Source of the DNA: Azospirillum brasilense
GTDB lineage: Bacteria > Pseudomonadota > Alphaproteobacteria > Azospirillales > Azospirillaceae
Assembly: GCF_022023855.1 (NCBI RefSeq)
Contig: NZ_CP059450.1
Location: forward strand, 1,314,001-1,378,000
Direction: 5' to 3'
Length of the DNA stretch: 64,000 nucleotides
Under the pieces are notes generated by a model, which saw only the letters and a program-made list of their open reading frames with translations, had not been told where the DNA came from and did no database searches. Below, piece after piece: positions 1 through 9,233 of the stretch. Both the position numbers and the translations under genes were made by a program. Positions within the stretch are counted from its first letter, which is position 1. Every line of letters starts with the position of its first letter.

Positions 1-1947
1 CGCCCCGAAGCGCTGCCCATCGAGTTTCAGCTCCTGCGCCACACGCCGGAGCCCTGGCGGCCCGCCGACAGCCTCGTCTGGGGCAAGCTGATGGCGCTCC
101 AGCTCTCCGGCGATTCGCGGGACGAGCTGTTCCGCGCCAGCGCCCTGAAAAGCCTGACGCCGGAGCAGATGCTTGACCTGTTCCCGGACTCGGACCCCAC
201 CGCCCCGGTGACCCTGGCGGCGGCGCTCGACGGCATGGACCTGCAGGGCGCGCTGGCCGCCTTGCCCGATCTCGGCTTCGACACAGCGTCCAACGAGTGG
301 GCGCTGACCGGGGCGCGCAGCCCGACCGGCAAGCCGATCATCGCCAACGACCCCCATCTCGGGCTGGAGGCGCCGATCCTGTGGTATCTGGCGCGCATCG
401 TGACACCGGAACACCGCATCGCCGGAGCGACCATCCCCGGCGTGCCGCTTCACATCCTGGGGCACAACGGGCGCGTCGCCTGGGGCTTTACCACCACCCA
501 CAGCGACACCCAGGACCTGTTCATCGAGAAGCTCGACCCTCAGGCCCCCGGCCGCTACCTGACGCCGGACGGCAGCGCGGCCTTCGGGACGCGCCAGGAG
601 ACGATCCGCATCGCCGGCCAGCCGGACGAGACGCTGACGGTGCGCGAGACGCGGCACGGCCCGGTGCTGTCCACGCCGGACGCCGCCGACGCCGCGCCGG
701 AGGGCCATGTGCTGGCGCTGGCCTTCCCCGGCCTGACCGCCGCCGACACCACGGCGGAGGCGCTGTACCGCCTCAACCACGCCGCCGACGCCGCGGCGGT
801 GCGCGAGGCGCTGTTCCTCCACGTCGCGCCGCAGCAGAACGTCGTCTATGCCGACACGGCGGGAACGCTGGGCTTCCTGTCGCCGGCGCTGGTCCCGGTG
901 CGGCGCGGCGGCGACGGGCGCGTTCCGGTGCCGGGCTGGACCGGCGAATACGACTGGATCGGCTACATCCCCTTCGACGCGCTGCCCCAGGCGGTCGATC
1001 CGCCGTCGGGCCAGTTCGTCAACGCAAACAACGCGGTGGTCGGCCCCGGCTATCCCTACGCCCTGGCGACCGAATGGCCGGACCCCGCCCGCGCGGAGCG
1101 GATCATGCAAATGCTCGGCGACGGCCCGCACACGGTGGAGGAGGTCGCCGCCCAGCAGATGGACGAGCTGTCCCTGCCGGCGCGCGACCTGCTGCCCCTG
1201 ATGCTGGAGCCGTTGCGCACCGTGCCCGATCTCAATGGACAGGCCCGCGCCGCGCTCGACCGTCTGGCCGGCTGGGACGGGCGGATGGACCGCGACCGGG
1301 CCGAGCCGCTGATCTTCTCCTGGTGGGAGCGGGAGCTGGTGCGCAGCATCTTCGCCGACGAGCTGGGACCGCTGTTCCAGAGCTATTGGGACCTGCGCCC
1401 CCGCGCCCTGCATCGCGTGCTGACCCAGGCGCCGCAGTGGTGCGACGACCGGACGACGCCGGCCCGCGAGGACTGCACCGCCATGCTGGCCGGAGCCTTG
1501 AAGACGGCGCTGGCGGAGATCGAGCGGCGCCACGGAGCGGACATGACCAACTGGCGCTGGGGGGCGGAGCACAAGGCCGCCCTGAACCACCGGCTGCTGG
1601 GCCAAGTGCCGCTGCTCGGCCAACTGTTCGACCTGTCCATCCCGACCGGCGGCGGCGCCTTCACCGTCAACCGCGGCACCACCCGCGTGCGCGACCCACA
1701 GGCCCCCTTCTCCCACGTCCATGGTCCGGGGCTGCGCGCGGTCTATGATCTGGCGGACCTCGGCAACTCCCGCTTCTCCATCGCCACCGGCCAGTCGGGC
1801 AACCCGCTGTCGCCCCATTGGGGGGATCTGGTGCAGGGCTGGCGCGACGGGGCGGGCCTGCGGCTGGCCGGCGACCGCGGCACGCTCGCCCGCGAGGGCG
1901 CCACGCTGCTGACGCTTTCCCCCACCCGTCCAGGGAGTTCTCAATGA
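1..1947 (+). CDS. penicillin acylase family amidase, 5'-truncated by the window edge
   Basis: Ntn-hydrolase of the penicillin acylase (peptidase S45) family, which cleaves amide bonds such as beta-lactam side chains or acyl-homoserine lactones after autoprocessing. The frame is open from base 1, so the N-terminus lies outside the window. The Ser codon at 289-291, in the stretch TASNEW, matches the family's processed N-terminal nucleophile of the beta subunit. The NANN stretch (about 1018-1032) matches the conserved oxyanion-hole Asn. The segment before the Ser is the end of the alpha chain and linker. The stop overlaps the next start in an ATGA, so it is coupled to the threonine dehydratase gene. 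Substrate cannot be told from sequence. Confidence 0.93.
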   Translation, partial: RPEALPIEFQLLRHTPEPWRPADSLVWGKLMALQLSGDSRDELFRASALKSLTPEQMLDLFPDSDPTAPVTLAAALDGMDLQGALAALPDLGFDTASNEWALTGARSPTGKPIIANDPHLGLEAPILWYLARIVTPEHRIAGATIPGVPLHILGHNGRVAWGFTTTHSDTQDLFIEKLDPQAPGRYLTPDGSAAFGTRQETIRIAGQPDETLTVRETRHGPVLSTPDAADAAPEGHVLALAFPGLTAADTTAEALYRLNHAADAAAVREALFLHVAPQQNVVYADTAGTLGFLSPALVPVRRGGDGRVPVPGWTGEYDWIGYIPFDALPQAVDPPSGQFVNANNAVVGPGYPYALATEWPDPARAERIMQMLGDGPHTVEEVAAQQMDELSLPARDLLPLMLEPLRTVPDLNGQARAALDRLAGWDGRMDRDRAEPLIFSWWERELVRSIFADELGPLFQSYWDLRPRALHRVLTQAPQWCDDRTTPAREDCTAMLAGALKTALAEIERRHGADMTNWRWGAEHKAALNHRLLGQVPLLGQLFDLSIPTGGGAFTVNRGTTRVRDPQAPFSHVHGPGLRAVYDLADLGNSRFSIATGQSGNPLSPHWGDLVQGWRDGAGLRLAGDRGTLAREGATLLTLSPTRPGSSQ

Positions 1948-3173
1948 CCGAGCCAGCACCGACTCTAACCCTGGACGATGTCCGCGCCGCCGCCGCGCGG
2001 ATCGCGGGCCACCTCCCCGTCACCCCCACCGAGGCATCGCCCCGCCTGTCCGAGATCACCGGCTGCTCGGTGGTCCTGAAGCTGGAGAACCAGCACCTCA
2101 CCGGCTCCTTCAAGGAACGCGGGGCGCTCAACAAGCTGCTGTCGCTGGGCGAGGCGGACCGGCGGGCGGGGGTGATCGCCATGTCGGCGGGCAACCACGC
2201 CCAGGCGGTGGCCTGTCACGCCACGCGGCTGGGCATCCGCTCGGTCATCGTGATGCCCTCCTTCACCCCCTTCACCAAGGTGGAGCGCACGGAAAGCCTC
2301 GGCGCGCGGGTCGAACTGCACGGCGAGACGCTGAGCGACGCGGCGGCCTACGCCCAGGAGCTGGCGGCGCGCGAGGGGCTGACCTTCGTGCACCCCTACG
2401 ACGACCCGCTGATCGCCGCCGGCCAGGGCACCGCCGCCCTGGAGCTGCTCGACGCCGCGCCGGACCTGGAGATGCTGGTGGTGCCGGTGGGCGGCGGCGG
2501 GCTGATCGGCGGCATGGCGGTGGCGGCCAAGGCGTTGAAGCCGGACATCGCGGTGATCGGGGTGGAGTGCGCCATGTTCCCGTCCATGCGACAGGCGTTG
2601 GCGGGGCAGCCCATCACCTGCGGCGGCGCCACCATCGCCGACGGCATCGCGGTGAAGGCCCCCGGCGCCGTCACCCTGCCGCTGGTCCGCCGGCATGTGG
2701 ACGCGGTGGTGGAGGTGGGCGAGCCCCGGCTGGAGGAGGCCGTCTACCGCCTCGCCACCGTGCAGAAGCTGGTCGCCGAGGGGGCCGGGGCGGCGGGTCT
2801 GGCCGCGGTGCTGGACAATTCGGAGCGGTTCCGCGGCAAGCGGGTGGGCATCGTGGTGTCCGGCGGCAACATCGACGCGCGCATCCTGGCGCAGGTGCTG
2901 ACGCGCGGGCTGGTCTACGAGGGGCGCATGGTGCGGCTGCGCATCGGCATCACCGACGCCCCTGGCGCGCTCGCCCGGGTGGCCCGCCTGCTCGGCGAGG
3001 CCGGGGCCAACATCGTGGAGGTGCACCACCAGCGCCTGTTCCACGACGTGCCGGTGCGCATGGCCGAGATCGACGTGGTGCTGGAAACCCGCGGACGCAG
3101 CCACGTCCAGCGCCTCGTCGCCCACATGGAGGAGGCGGGCTTTCCGACGGAGCTGATGACGGATATTTCCTGA
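1944..3173 (+). CDS. threonine ammonia-lyase (biodegradative/short type with ACT domain)
   Basis: Fold-type II PLP enzyme of 409 residues that deaminates threonine (and probably serine) to 2-oxobutyrate. The PLP lysine is K57 in TGSFKERGA, and the glycine-rich phosphate loop GGGGLIGG lies near residue 175. The C-terminal 80 residues form one ACT domain, after RLRIGITDAPGALARV, which normally binds an allosteric ligand. The length and single ACT domain fit the TdcB/IlvA short form rather than the long two-ACT biosynthetic IlvA. The ATG at 1944 is preferred over longer upstream starts because it overlaps the stop of the acylase gene as ATGA and begins directly with family sequence. Confidence 0.93.
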   Translation: MTEPAPTLTLDDVRAAAARIAGHLPVTPTEASPRLSEITGCSVVLKLENQHLTGSFKERGALNKLLSLGEADRRAGVIAMSAGNHAQAVACHATRLGIRSVIVMPSFTPFTKVERTESLGARVELHGETLSDAAAYAQELAAREGLTFVHPYDDPLIAAGQGTAALELLDAAPDLEMLVVPVGGGGLIGGMAVAAKALKPDIAVIGVECAMFPSMRQALAGQPITCGGATIADGIAVKAPGAVTLPLVRRHVDAVVEVGEPRLEEAVYRLATVQKLVAEGAGAAGLAAVLDNSERFRGKRVGIVVSGGNIDARILAQVLTRGLVYEGRMVRLRIGITDAPGALARVARLLGEAGANIVEVHHQRLFHDVPVRMAEIDVVLETRGRSHVQRLVAHMEEAGFPTELMTDIS

Positions 3174-3185
3174 CCCGGACCCGGC

Positions 3186-3665
3186 TCAGGGAAGCTGCGC
3201 ATAGGCGCCGCGGAAATAGAGCAGCGGCTTCCCGTCCTCGCTGCCGGACAGGCGGCGGACGCGGCCCACGATGATCACGTGGTCGCCGCCGTCATAGACA
3301 TGCTCCCGGTCGCACTCCAGGCTGGCGAGACAGCCGGTGAGGATCGGAACGCCGCTGTCCCAGCGCTCGACACCCACCCCGTCCCAGCGCTCCTGCAGGT
3401 CGCGGCGCGAGAAGCGGTTGGACAGTTCCGCCTGCCCTTCGGCCAGGATGTTCACCGCGAAGGACGGCGCGGTGGTGAAGGCCTCGAAGGACATGGCCGC
3501 GCGGCCCAGGCAGAACTGCACCAGCGGCGGGTCGAGCGACACCGACGAGAAGGAATTGACGGTCACGCCGATCGGCTCGCCGTCCGGGGCGACGGTGGTG
3601 ACCACGGCGATGCCGGTGGCGAAGCATCCGAGGGCATTGCGGAAGGCCCGAGAGTCGATGGTCAT
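3186..3665 (-). CDS. flavin reductase-domain protein
   Basis: Protein of 159 residues with the FMN-binding split-barrel of the flavin reductase/DIM6-NTAB family. These enzymes supply reduced flavin to a partner monooxygenase or reduce it with NAD(P)H. The diagnostic core is the N-terminal FATGIAVVTT, then GVTVNSFSSVSLDPPLVQ (flavin contact) and FAVNIL. The start at 3665 (MTIDSRAF) is chosen because the upstream in-frame extension of 50 residues has no family similarity. No monooxygenase partner is next to it. It converges on the threonine dehydratase gene with a 12-base gap, and motB starts on the other strand 245 bases upstream. Confidence 0.85.
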   Translation of the reverse strand: MTIDSRAFRNALGCFATGIAVVTTVAPDGEPIGVTVNSFSSVSLDPPLVQFCLGRAAMSFEAFTTAPSFAVNILAEGQAELSNRFSRRDLQERWDGVGVERWDSGVPILTGCLASLECDREHVYDGGDHVIIVGRVRRLSGSEDGKPLLYFRGAYAQLP

Positions 3666-3910
3666 GGCGGCCTGTGTGGGCTCGTCGGTTATTGGGGCGA
3701 GGGTGCGACGGCGAAACAGCGGGATTATCCCAGCCGGACCCTCGGTGCAAGCCGCATCTGCCCCGGACCGTCCGGAAGCGGCGGCCTGCCGCGTGAGCCG
3801 GAAGCCGCCATCCATCGCATTAAATGGATCTTAAGGATGATGGCCCACCCTTCGGGCGTCCGCACTGGCCGCGAATTCCCGACCTCAAGGCCCCATTCAG
3901 CCAAGGCTTC

Positions 3911-4972
3911 ATGTCAGCGAACCCGTCCGGCGGCGAACGGCCGATCATCATCAAGAAGAAGAAGGGTGGCCACGGCGGCCATCATGGCGGCGCGTGGAAA
4001 GTCGCCTATGCCGACTTCGTGACGGCGATGATGGCCTTCTTCCTGCTGCTGTGGCTGCTCAACGTCACCACGTCGGACCAGCGCAAGGGCATCGCGGACT
4101 ATTTCTCGCCGACGTCGGTCAGCCGTGAAAGCTCCGGGTCCGGCGGCATGCTGGGCGGGCGCACCATCACCGCGCCGGGCGCCCAGATCTCTCCCTCGTC
4201 CCCGATGTCCGCCGACGTTCCGGTCTCCGGCCCGCCCGGCCATTCGACCCAGGAGGACGACGAGGCGAACGACCCGACCGACGCCGCTCCGCCGCCGCCC
4301 GCATCGACCGCCGAGCAGAAATCGAACGAGTCGCGGCTCGACTACCAGAAGCGACTGGAGGAGCAGGCCAAGCAACTCGGCATTCCTGGCCAGAAGCCGG
4401 GGGAACGGCTGTCCGACTTCGCGGAACGGGTGAAGGAAGGCGGCGAGAAGCTGCAGGACGCCCAGAAGGAGGCCCGCCAGTTCCAGCAGGCCGCCACCGA
4501 GATCCGTCAGGCCATCCAATCCGTGCCGGAGTTGGAGCCGCTGGCCCAGAACCTGATGATCGACCAGACGCCCGAGGGCCTGCGAATCCAGATCGTCGAC
4601 CAGGACCGCGTCTCGATGTTCCCCGGCGGGTCGGGCCAGATGTACCCGCAGACCCGCCAGCTCGTCATGCAGGTGGCCAAGGCGCTCGCCAAGCTGCCCA
4701 ACAAGCTGTCGATCAGCGGCCACACCGACGGCATCCCCTTCACCTCGGGGGCCGGGCGCGACAATTGGGACCTCTCCACCGAACGCGCCAACGCCACCCG
4801 CCGCGCCCTGATCGCCGGCGGCATCCCGGAGGAGCGCGTCCAAGACGTGATCGGCCGCGCCGACCGCGATCTGCTGGTGCCCGAGCAGCCGGGCAGTCCG
4901 CGCAACCGCCGCATCAGCATGGTGTTGCTGCGCGAAAGCAAGACCGCAGCCGCACCCGCCGCCACGAATTGA
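3911..4972 (+). CDS. motB: flagellar motor stator protein MotB
   Basis: MotB is the peptidoglycan-anchored half of the proton-driven flagellar stator. The protein has 353 residues: a basic cytoplasmic start (KKKKGG), one membrane segment at about 30-52 containing the proton-carrying Asp D35 in YADFVTAMMAFF, a Pro/Ser-rich and then charged linker to about 200, and a C-terminal OmpA-like peptidoglycan-binding domain (ISGHTDGIPF, then RANATRRAL). The start at 3911 follows a weak AAGG; the longer frame upstream adds 29 non-family residues. No motA lies beside it, so its partner must be encoded elsewhere, which is common when motB copies are scattered. Confidence 0.92.
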   Translation: MSANPSGGERPIIIKKKKGGHGGHHGGAWKVAYADFVTAMMAFFLLLWLLNVTTSDQRKGIADYFSPTSVSRESSGSGGMLGGRTITAPGAQISPSSPMSADVPVSGPPGHSTQEDDEANDPTDAAPPPPASTAEQKSNESRLDYQKRLEEQAKQLGIPGQKPGERLSDFAERVKEGGEKLQDAQKEARQFQQAATEIRQAIQSVPELEPLAQNLMIDQTPEGLRIQIVDQDRVSMFPGGSGQMYPQTRQLVMQVAKALAKLPNKLSISGHTDGIPFTSGAGRDNWDLSTERANATRRALIAGGIPEERVQDVIGRADRDLLVPEQPGSPRNRRISMVLLRESKTAAAPAATN

Positions 4973-5095
4973 TACCAAAGCTGATGCGGCGCTGGTACCA
5001 AGGCGTTAGTTCCTTGCCTTTGAACGTACCTCTTCTTGTTTTGTCGATGCGCCGCACAACGCGGGGAATGTTTGCCCTGTTCAAAAGGCGAAGCG

Positions 5096-6655
5096 ATGGT
5101 TCATACTTCGCGGCAGACACCATTGCCATACGGCATCGGTCAATCAAGGGCGTTAGCTGCGGGGGAGTCTGTGAGCGTACCCGAAGGCAAGGCGAATGAC
5201 CTTTTGACGAACTATGATCCCGGTCTTTACTACGACGAATTGTTCGGAGGCCGTGATTATCCAGCCGAGCACTCGGCGCTGATCCGGCAGAGACTTGCCG
5301 GTCTGAACTTCGGGGATCTGTTGCGGCGGTCGCAGGACGCCGAACGTGAACTGTACAATCTGGGCATCACCTTCCTCGTTTATTCGAACAAGGATGCGGT
5401 GGACCGGATTCTTCCCTTCGACATCATTCCCCGGGTCATCTCGGCCAAGGAATGGGCGCATCTGGAGGCGGGAATCACCCAGCGCGTCATGGCGCTGAAC
5501 CTGTTCCTCCACGACATCTACCACGACCAGAAGATCCTGAAAGACGGGGTAATCCCTGCCGACCTCGTGCTGGGCAACGGCTGCTTCCGGCCGCAGATGG
5601 TCGGGCTGGACGTGCCGTTCGACACCTACATCCACATCATGGGCACGGATCTGGTCCGCGACCGCGAGGGGACCTTCCGCGTGCTGGAGGACAACGGGCG
5701 CGTGCCGTCCGGCGTATCCTACGTGGTCGAGAACCGCCACATGATGCAGCGCGTGTTCCCCGACCTGATGCAGGACATCGGCATCCGTCCGGTGGACAAT
5801 TACGGACACAAGCTGCTCGACGCGATGATGGAGATCGCGCCGCAGGACGTGGCCGACCCGCAGGTCGTGCTGCTGTCGCCCGGCTCCTACAACTCCGCCT
5901 ATTTCGAGCACATCTTCCTGGCGCGCGAGATGGGCGTGCCGCTGGTCGAGGGCCGCGATCTGGTGGTGGAGAACGACCGCGTCTACATGAAGACCACCAA
6001 CGGTCTGGCGCGAGTCGATTCGATCTACCGCCGCATCGACGATGCCTTCCTCGACCCCAAGGCCTTCAACCCGGACAGCATGCTGGGCGTGCCGGGCATC
6101 ATGGAGGCCTACCGCAAGGGCAACGTGGCGCTGGCCAACGCCATCGGCACCGGCGTGGCGGACGACAAGGCGATCTACTGCTACGTCCCGCGGATGATCA
6201 AATACTACCTGGACCAAGAGGCGATCATCCCCAACGTGGACACGCGCATCTGCCGCGAGGCCGACGCGCTGCAGTACACGCTGGACAACCTGGACAAGCT
6301 GGTGGTGAAGCCGGTCGGCGAGGCCGGCGGCTACGGCATCACCATCGGCCCGCGCGCCAGCAAGGAGGAGTTGGCGGATTGCCGGGCCAAGCTGCTGGCC
6401 GATCCGTCCAACTACATCAGCCAGCCGGTGGTCGACCTGTCGGTCTGCCCCACCGTGACCGACGACGGCATCGATCCCCGCCACGTCGACCTGCGCCCCT
6501 TCGCCATCACGGGCAAGAACACCTGGGTCCTGCCCGGCGGTCTGACCCGCGTGGCGTTGAAGAAGGGCACGCTGATCGTCAACTCGTCGCAGGGCGGCGG
6601 GTCCAAGGACACCTGGGTACTCCAGGATGGGTCACAGGAAGGGAGCGCGTCGTGA
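5096..6655 (+). CDS. circularly permuted ATP-grasp type protein (COG2308)
   Basis: Protein of 519 residues of the circularly permuted ATP-grasp family. Recognisable blocks are YYDELFGG near the N-terminus, the stretch GCFRPQMVGLDVP, VLEDNGRVPSG, and the nucleotide-binding lysine strand LVVKPVGEAGGYG near residue 420. The family is predicted to form amide bonds between an acid and an amine using ATP; the substrate is unknown. The start at 5096 has AAAGGCGAAG upstream. The stop overlaps the next gene in a GTGA, so the ATP-grasp and alpha-E proteins are made as a coupled pair, the standard genomic partnership of this family. The transglutaminase often found with the pair is absent here. Confidence 0.88.
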   Translation: MVHTSRQTPLPYGIGQSRALAAGESVSVPEGKANDLLTNYDPGLYYDELFGGRDYPAEHSALIRQRLAGLNFGDLLRRSQDAERELYNLGITFLVYSNKDAVDRILPFDIIPRVISAKEWAHLEAGITQRVMALNLFLHDIYHDQKILKDGVIPADLVLGNGCFRPQMVGLDVPFDTYIHIMGTDLVRDREGTFRVLEDNGRVPSGVSYVVENRHMMQRVFPDLMQDIGIRPVDNYGHKLLDAMMEIAPQDVADPQVVLLSPGSYNSAYFEHIFLAREMGVPLVEGRDLVVENDRVYMKTTNGLARVDSIYRRIDDAFLDPKAFNPDSMLGVPGIMEAYRKGNVALANAIGTGVADDKAIYCYVPRMIKYYLDQEAIIPNVDTRICREADALQYTLDNLDKLVVKPVGEAGGYGITIGPRASKEELADCRAKLLADPSNYISQPVVDLSVCPTVTDDGIDPRHVDLRPFAITGKNTWVLPGGLTRVALKKGTLIVNSSQGGGSKDTWVLQDGSQEGSAS

Positions 6656-7629
6656 ATCTGCTGGCCCGTTACGCCGAATGCATTTTCTGGATGGCGCGCT
6701 ACATGGAGCGCGCCGAGAATCTCGCCCGGATCCTGGACGTGCATGAGACCTTCGCGCGCGACACGCGGGGGATGACCAACTGGTTCTCCATCGTCCAGCT
6801 CAACGCCGACGAGAAGGACTTCTTCAGCCGCCACGACCGCCCCACGGCGGAAGCGGTGGTCCATTACTACATGTTCGACACCCAGAACACGAACTCGCTG
6901 GTGTCCATGCTGCGCATGGCGCGGGAGAACGCCCGCGTCCTGCGCCCGTGGATCTCCACCGAAATGTGGACGCAGATCAACGTGTTCCACAACAAGCTGG
7001 TTGAGATGAACGGCAAGGACGTCGCCCTGTCCAACCTGTCCAAGGTCTGTACCTGGATCAAGGAGGAGTGCCAGACCCACACCGGCATCACCGAGGGCAC
7101 CTTCTACCGCGACCAGGGCTGGTACTTCTACCAGCTCGGCAAGTACATCGAGCGGGCGGACCAGACCACCCGCCTGCTTGACATCAAGTACCACACGCTG
7201 CTGCCCTCCCCCGTGGTGGTCGGCTCCACGCTGGACATGAGCCAGTGGACGACGGTGCTGCGCTCCGCCGCCGGGTACCACGCCTTCCGGCGAGTCTACC
7301 CGCGCGGCATGTCGCCCACGACGGTCGCCGGCTTCATGATGTTCAACGAGGGATTCCCGCGATCCGTTGTGATGTGTGTGCGACAGATCGACGGCCTCTT
7401 GACCCGTTTGAAGTCCCGTTACACCCTGCGCAACGGCAGTGACGCGATGGAGAAGGTGGACGAGTTGCTCGGCGCGCTTTTGGCCCGCCCTATCGAGGAG
7501 GTGATCCAGCTCGGCCTGCACGAGTATCTGGACGGCGTGCAGGCCCAGCTCTGCGGGATCACCACCGAGATCGGACGCGCCTTCTTCGGCCAGGACACCG
7601 TCGTCATGACCCAGAGCCAATCCCAGTAA
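6652..7629 (+). CDS. alpha-E domain protein (COG2307, DUF403)
   Basis: Protein of 325 residues, all-helical, of the alpha-E family. The start is a GTG at 6652 overlapping the preceding stop and preceded by a strong AGGAAGGGAG. The N-terminus LLARYAECIFWMARYMERAE and the internal YFYQLGKYIERADQTTRLLD show the two copies of the conserved ERA(E/D) helix typical of the family. Function is unproven; by association with the ATP-grasp partner it is thought to act in a peptide or amide ligation system. A GC-rich hairpin follows at 7671 before bpt, so bpt may be a separate unit. Confidence 0.87.
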   Translation: MNLLARYAECIFWMARYMERAENLARILDVHETFARDTRGMTNWFSIVQLNADEKDFFSRHDRPTAEAVVHYYMFDTQNTNSLVSMLRMARENARVLRPWISTEMWTQINVFHNKLVEMNGKDVALSNLSKVCTWIKEECQTHTGITEGTFYRDQGWYFYQLGKYIERADQTTRLLDIKYHTLLPSPVVVGSTLDMSQWTTVLRSAAGYHAFRRVYPRGMSPTTVAGFMMFNEGFPRSVVMCVRQIDGLLTRLKSRYTLRNGSDAMEKVDELLGALLARPIEEVIQLGLHEYLDGVQAQLCGITTEIGRAFFGQDTVVMTQSQSQ

Positions 7630-7670
7630 CCTCTGTTCAGCATCCTCTTCCAGCCGCCGAACCCCAACAG

Positions 7671-7686
7671 CCGGCCCCCGGGCCGG
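7671..7686. other. GC-only hairpin between alpha-E gene and bpt
   Basis: Perfect 7-base inverted repeat CCGGCCC/GGGCCGG around CC. It sits 41 bases after the alpha-E stop and lacks a following T tract, so it is at best a weak or Rho-assisted terminator. Confidence 0.3.
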
Positions 7687-7708
7687 TGATTCAGAAGTCA
7701 GCCAGCCG

Positions 7709-8449
7709 ATGTCGGTCATCCAGCCGCAACTCCGCCCGCTCCAGCAGTTCTTCCGGTCCGGGCCGATGCCCTGCCCCTATCTGCCGGGACGGGTGGAGCG
7801 CAAGCTGTTCACCCGGCTGTTGGGTCCCTATTCGGCGGAGGTCAACTCCACCCTGTCGCGCGCCGGCTTCCGGCGCAGCCACGACATCGTCTACCGGCCG
7901 GTCTGTCCGAACTGCCAGGCCTGCGTTCCGGTCCGCATCCCGGTCGGGTCCTTCGTCCCCACCCGGTCGCAGAAGCGCGTCCGCCGGGCCAACGGCGACC
8001 TGACCCTGGCGGAGGCGCCCGCCGCGGCCACGACGGAGCAGTACCGGCTGTTCTCGCTCTACCAGAACTCCCGCCACGGCGAGTCCGACATGGCGCGCAT
8101 GGCGATGGCCGACTTTGCCGCCATGATCGACGAGGGGCGGGCGGACACCAGCCTGTTCGAAGCCCGCGACGCGGAGGGACGGCTGGTCGGCTGCATGCTG
8201 ACCGACCGGCTGACCGACGGCTATTCCGCGGTCTACAGCTTCTACGACCCTCGCCAGGACCGCCGCAGCCTGGGCAGCTTCATGATCCTCAGCCTGCTGG
8301 AACGCGCCCAAACGGACGGGCTGCCCTACGTCTATCTCGGCTATTGGATCGCCCAGAGCCGCAAGATGGCTTACAAGGCCAAGTTCCGCCCGCTGGAGGC
8401 GCTGGGCCGTGACGGCTGGTTCCGCCTGCCGAACGATCCGGAAGACTGA
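7709..8449 (+). CDS. bpt: aspartate/glutamate leucyltransferase (arginyltransferase homologue)
   Basis: Bpt transfers leucine from Leu-tRNA onto proteins with N-terminal Asp or Glu, marking them for ClpS/ClpAP (N-end rule). The 246-residue length is normal for the family. The N-terminal domain carries CPYLPGR and the cysteine set CPNCQAC near residue 71, and the C-terminal acyltransferase core ends with YLGYWI and KMAYKAKFRP, both conserved. It follows the ATP-grasp/alpha-E pair on the same strand by 79 bases. The assignment as leucyl- rather than arginyl-transferase rests on bacterial Bpt convention, not on a specific residue. Confidence 0.93.
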   Translation: MSVIQPQLRPLQQFFRSGPMPCPYLPGRVERKLFTRLLGPYSAEVNSTLSRAGFRRSHDIVYRPVCPNCQACVPVRIPVGSFVPTRSQKRVRRANGDLTLAEAPAAATTEQYRLFSLYQNSRHGESDMARMAMADFAAMIDEGRADTSLFEARDAEGRLVGCMLTDRLTDGYSAVYSFYDPRQDRRSLGSFMILSLLERAQTDGLPYVYLGYWIAQSRKMAYKAKFRPLEALGRDGWFRLPNDPED

Positions 8450-8557
8450 CCGACCGACCGCCGGATTGCCTGTGATCGGTGACTATTGGGGCAATCACGT
8501 ATAAAGGCTTTCAAGCTCTTGCGCTGCCGGGGTCTCCTGCGGAATATTGCCGCACCA

Positions 8558-8573
8558 AACACCCCATGGTGTT
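8558..8573. promoter_or_regulatory. inverted repeat in the leader of the TRAP permease operon
   Basis: AACACC-CCAT-GGTGTT, a 6-base perfect inverted repeat, lies 100 bases before dctQ in an otherwise gene-free 224-base region (8450-8673). It could be an operator or a leader hairpin. No clear -35/-10 pair was recognised. Confidence 0.25.
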
Positions 8574-8673
8574 ACCATAAAAGATTGAACCGGCGCCCAG
8601 CGCCACCGTTCACAGGGCAACAAAAGGAACGGACGGGGATACACCCGTTCCAAACCAACAGGGAGGCTCTCCG

Positions 8674-9213
8674 TTGAGGTTCCTGCTCCGAATCAGCGGG
8701 CTGATCGATGCTGTCAACGACGGCATCGGCAAGCTCGTCTATTGGCTGGTGCTGGTCGCCGTGATTGTCAGCGCCGGCAACGCGATCATACGCTATAGCC
8801 TCCATTACAGCTCCAACGCTTGGCTTGAGCTGCAATGGTACTTGTTCTCCGCGATTTTCCTGTTGTGCTCGGGCTACACGTTCCTGCGCAACGAACACAT
8901 CCGCATCGACATCGTGCTCGGCCGTTTCTCAAGGCGTGTCCAGTGCATGGTGGACATCTTCGGGATCCTCTTCTTCCTGTTCCCGATGGCCATCCTGATC
9001 ATGTGGCTCTCCTGGCCGATGTTCTGGGACAGCTTCATCACCAAGGAAATGTCGAGCGACGCCGGCGGCTTGATCCGTTGGCCGGCCAAGATCCTGGTTC
9101 CCGCCGGTTTCTTCCTGCTGACCATGCAGGCGGTGTCCGAGCTGATCAAGCGCGTCGCCTTCCTGGCCGGTCTTATTGACCAGCCCGGCGAGAAGATGCA
9201 CAGCCACTCCTAA
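8674..9213 (+). CDS. dctQ: TRAP transporter small permease (DctQ type)
   Basis: Small membrane subunit of a tripartite ATP-independent periplasmic transporter, 179 residues with four predicted membrane helices (about 18-38, 50-70, 88-112 and 138-160). The conserved TRAP-Q features are WLELQWYLFSAIFLLC and the following RNEHIRIDI. The start is a TTG at 8674 with GGAGG seven bases upstream; no ATG in frame keeps the first helix intact. It is followed 20 bases later by the large permease. The likely substrates are alpha-keto acids, judged from the TakP-like receptor encoded just beyond. Confidence 0.92.
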   Translation: MRFLLRISGLIDAVNDGIGKLVYWLVLVAVIVSAGNAIIRYSLHYSSNAWLELQWYLFSAIFLLCSGYTFLRNEHIRIDIVLGRFSRRVQCMVDIFGILFFLFPMAILIMWLSWPMFWDSFITKEMSSDAGGLIRWPAKILVPAGFFLLTMQAVSELIKRVAFLAGLIDQPGEKMHSHS

Positions 9214-9233
9214 GAGACCGGGGACCACACACG

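Noticed and set aside
8486..8677. Small plus-strand frame before dctQ
   Set aside because: No ribosome site, poor codon bias and low-complexity translation; it is leader sequence of the TRAP operon.
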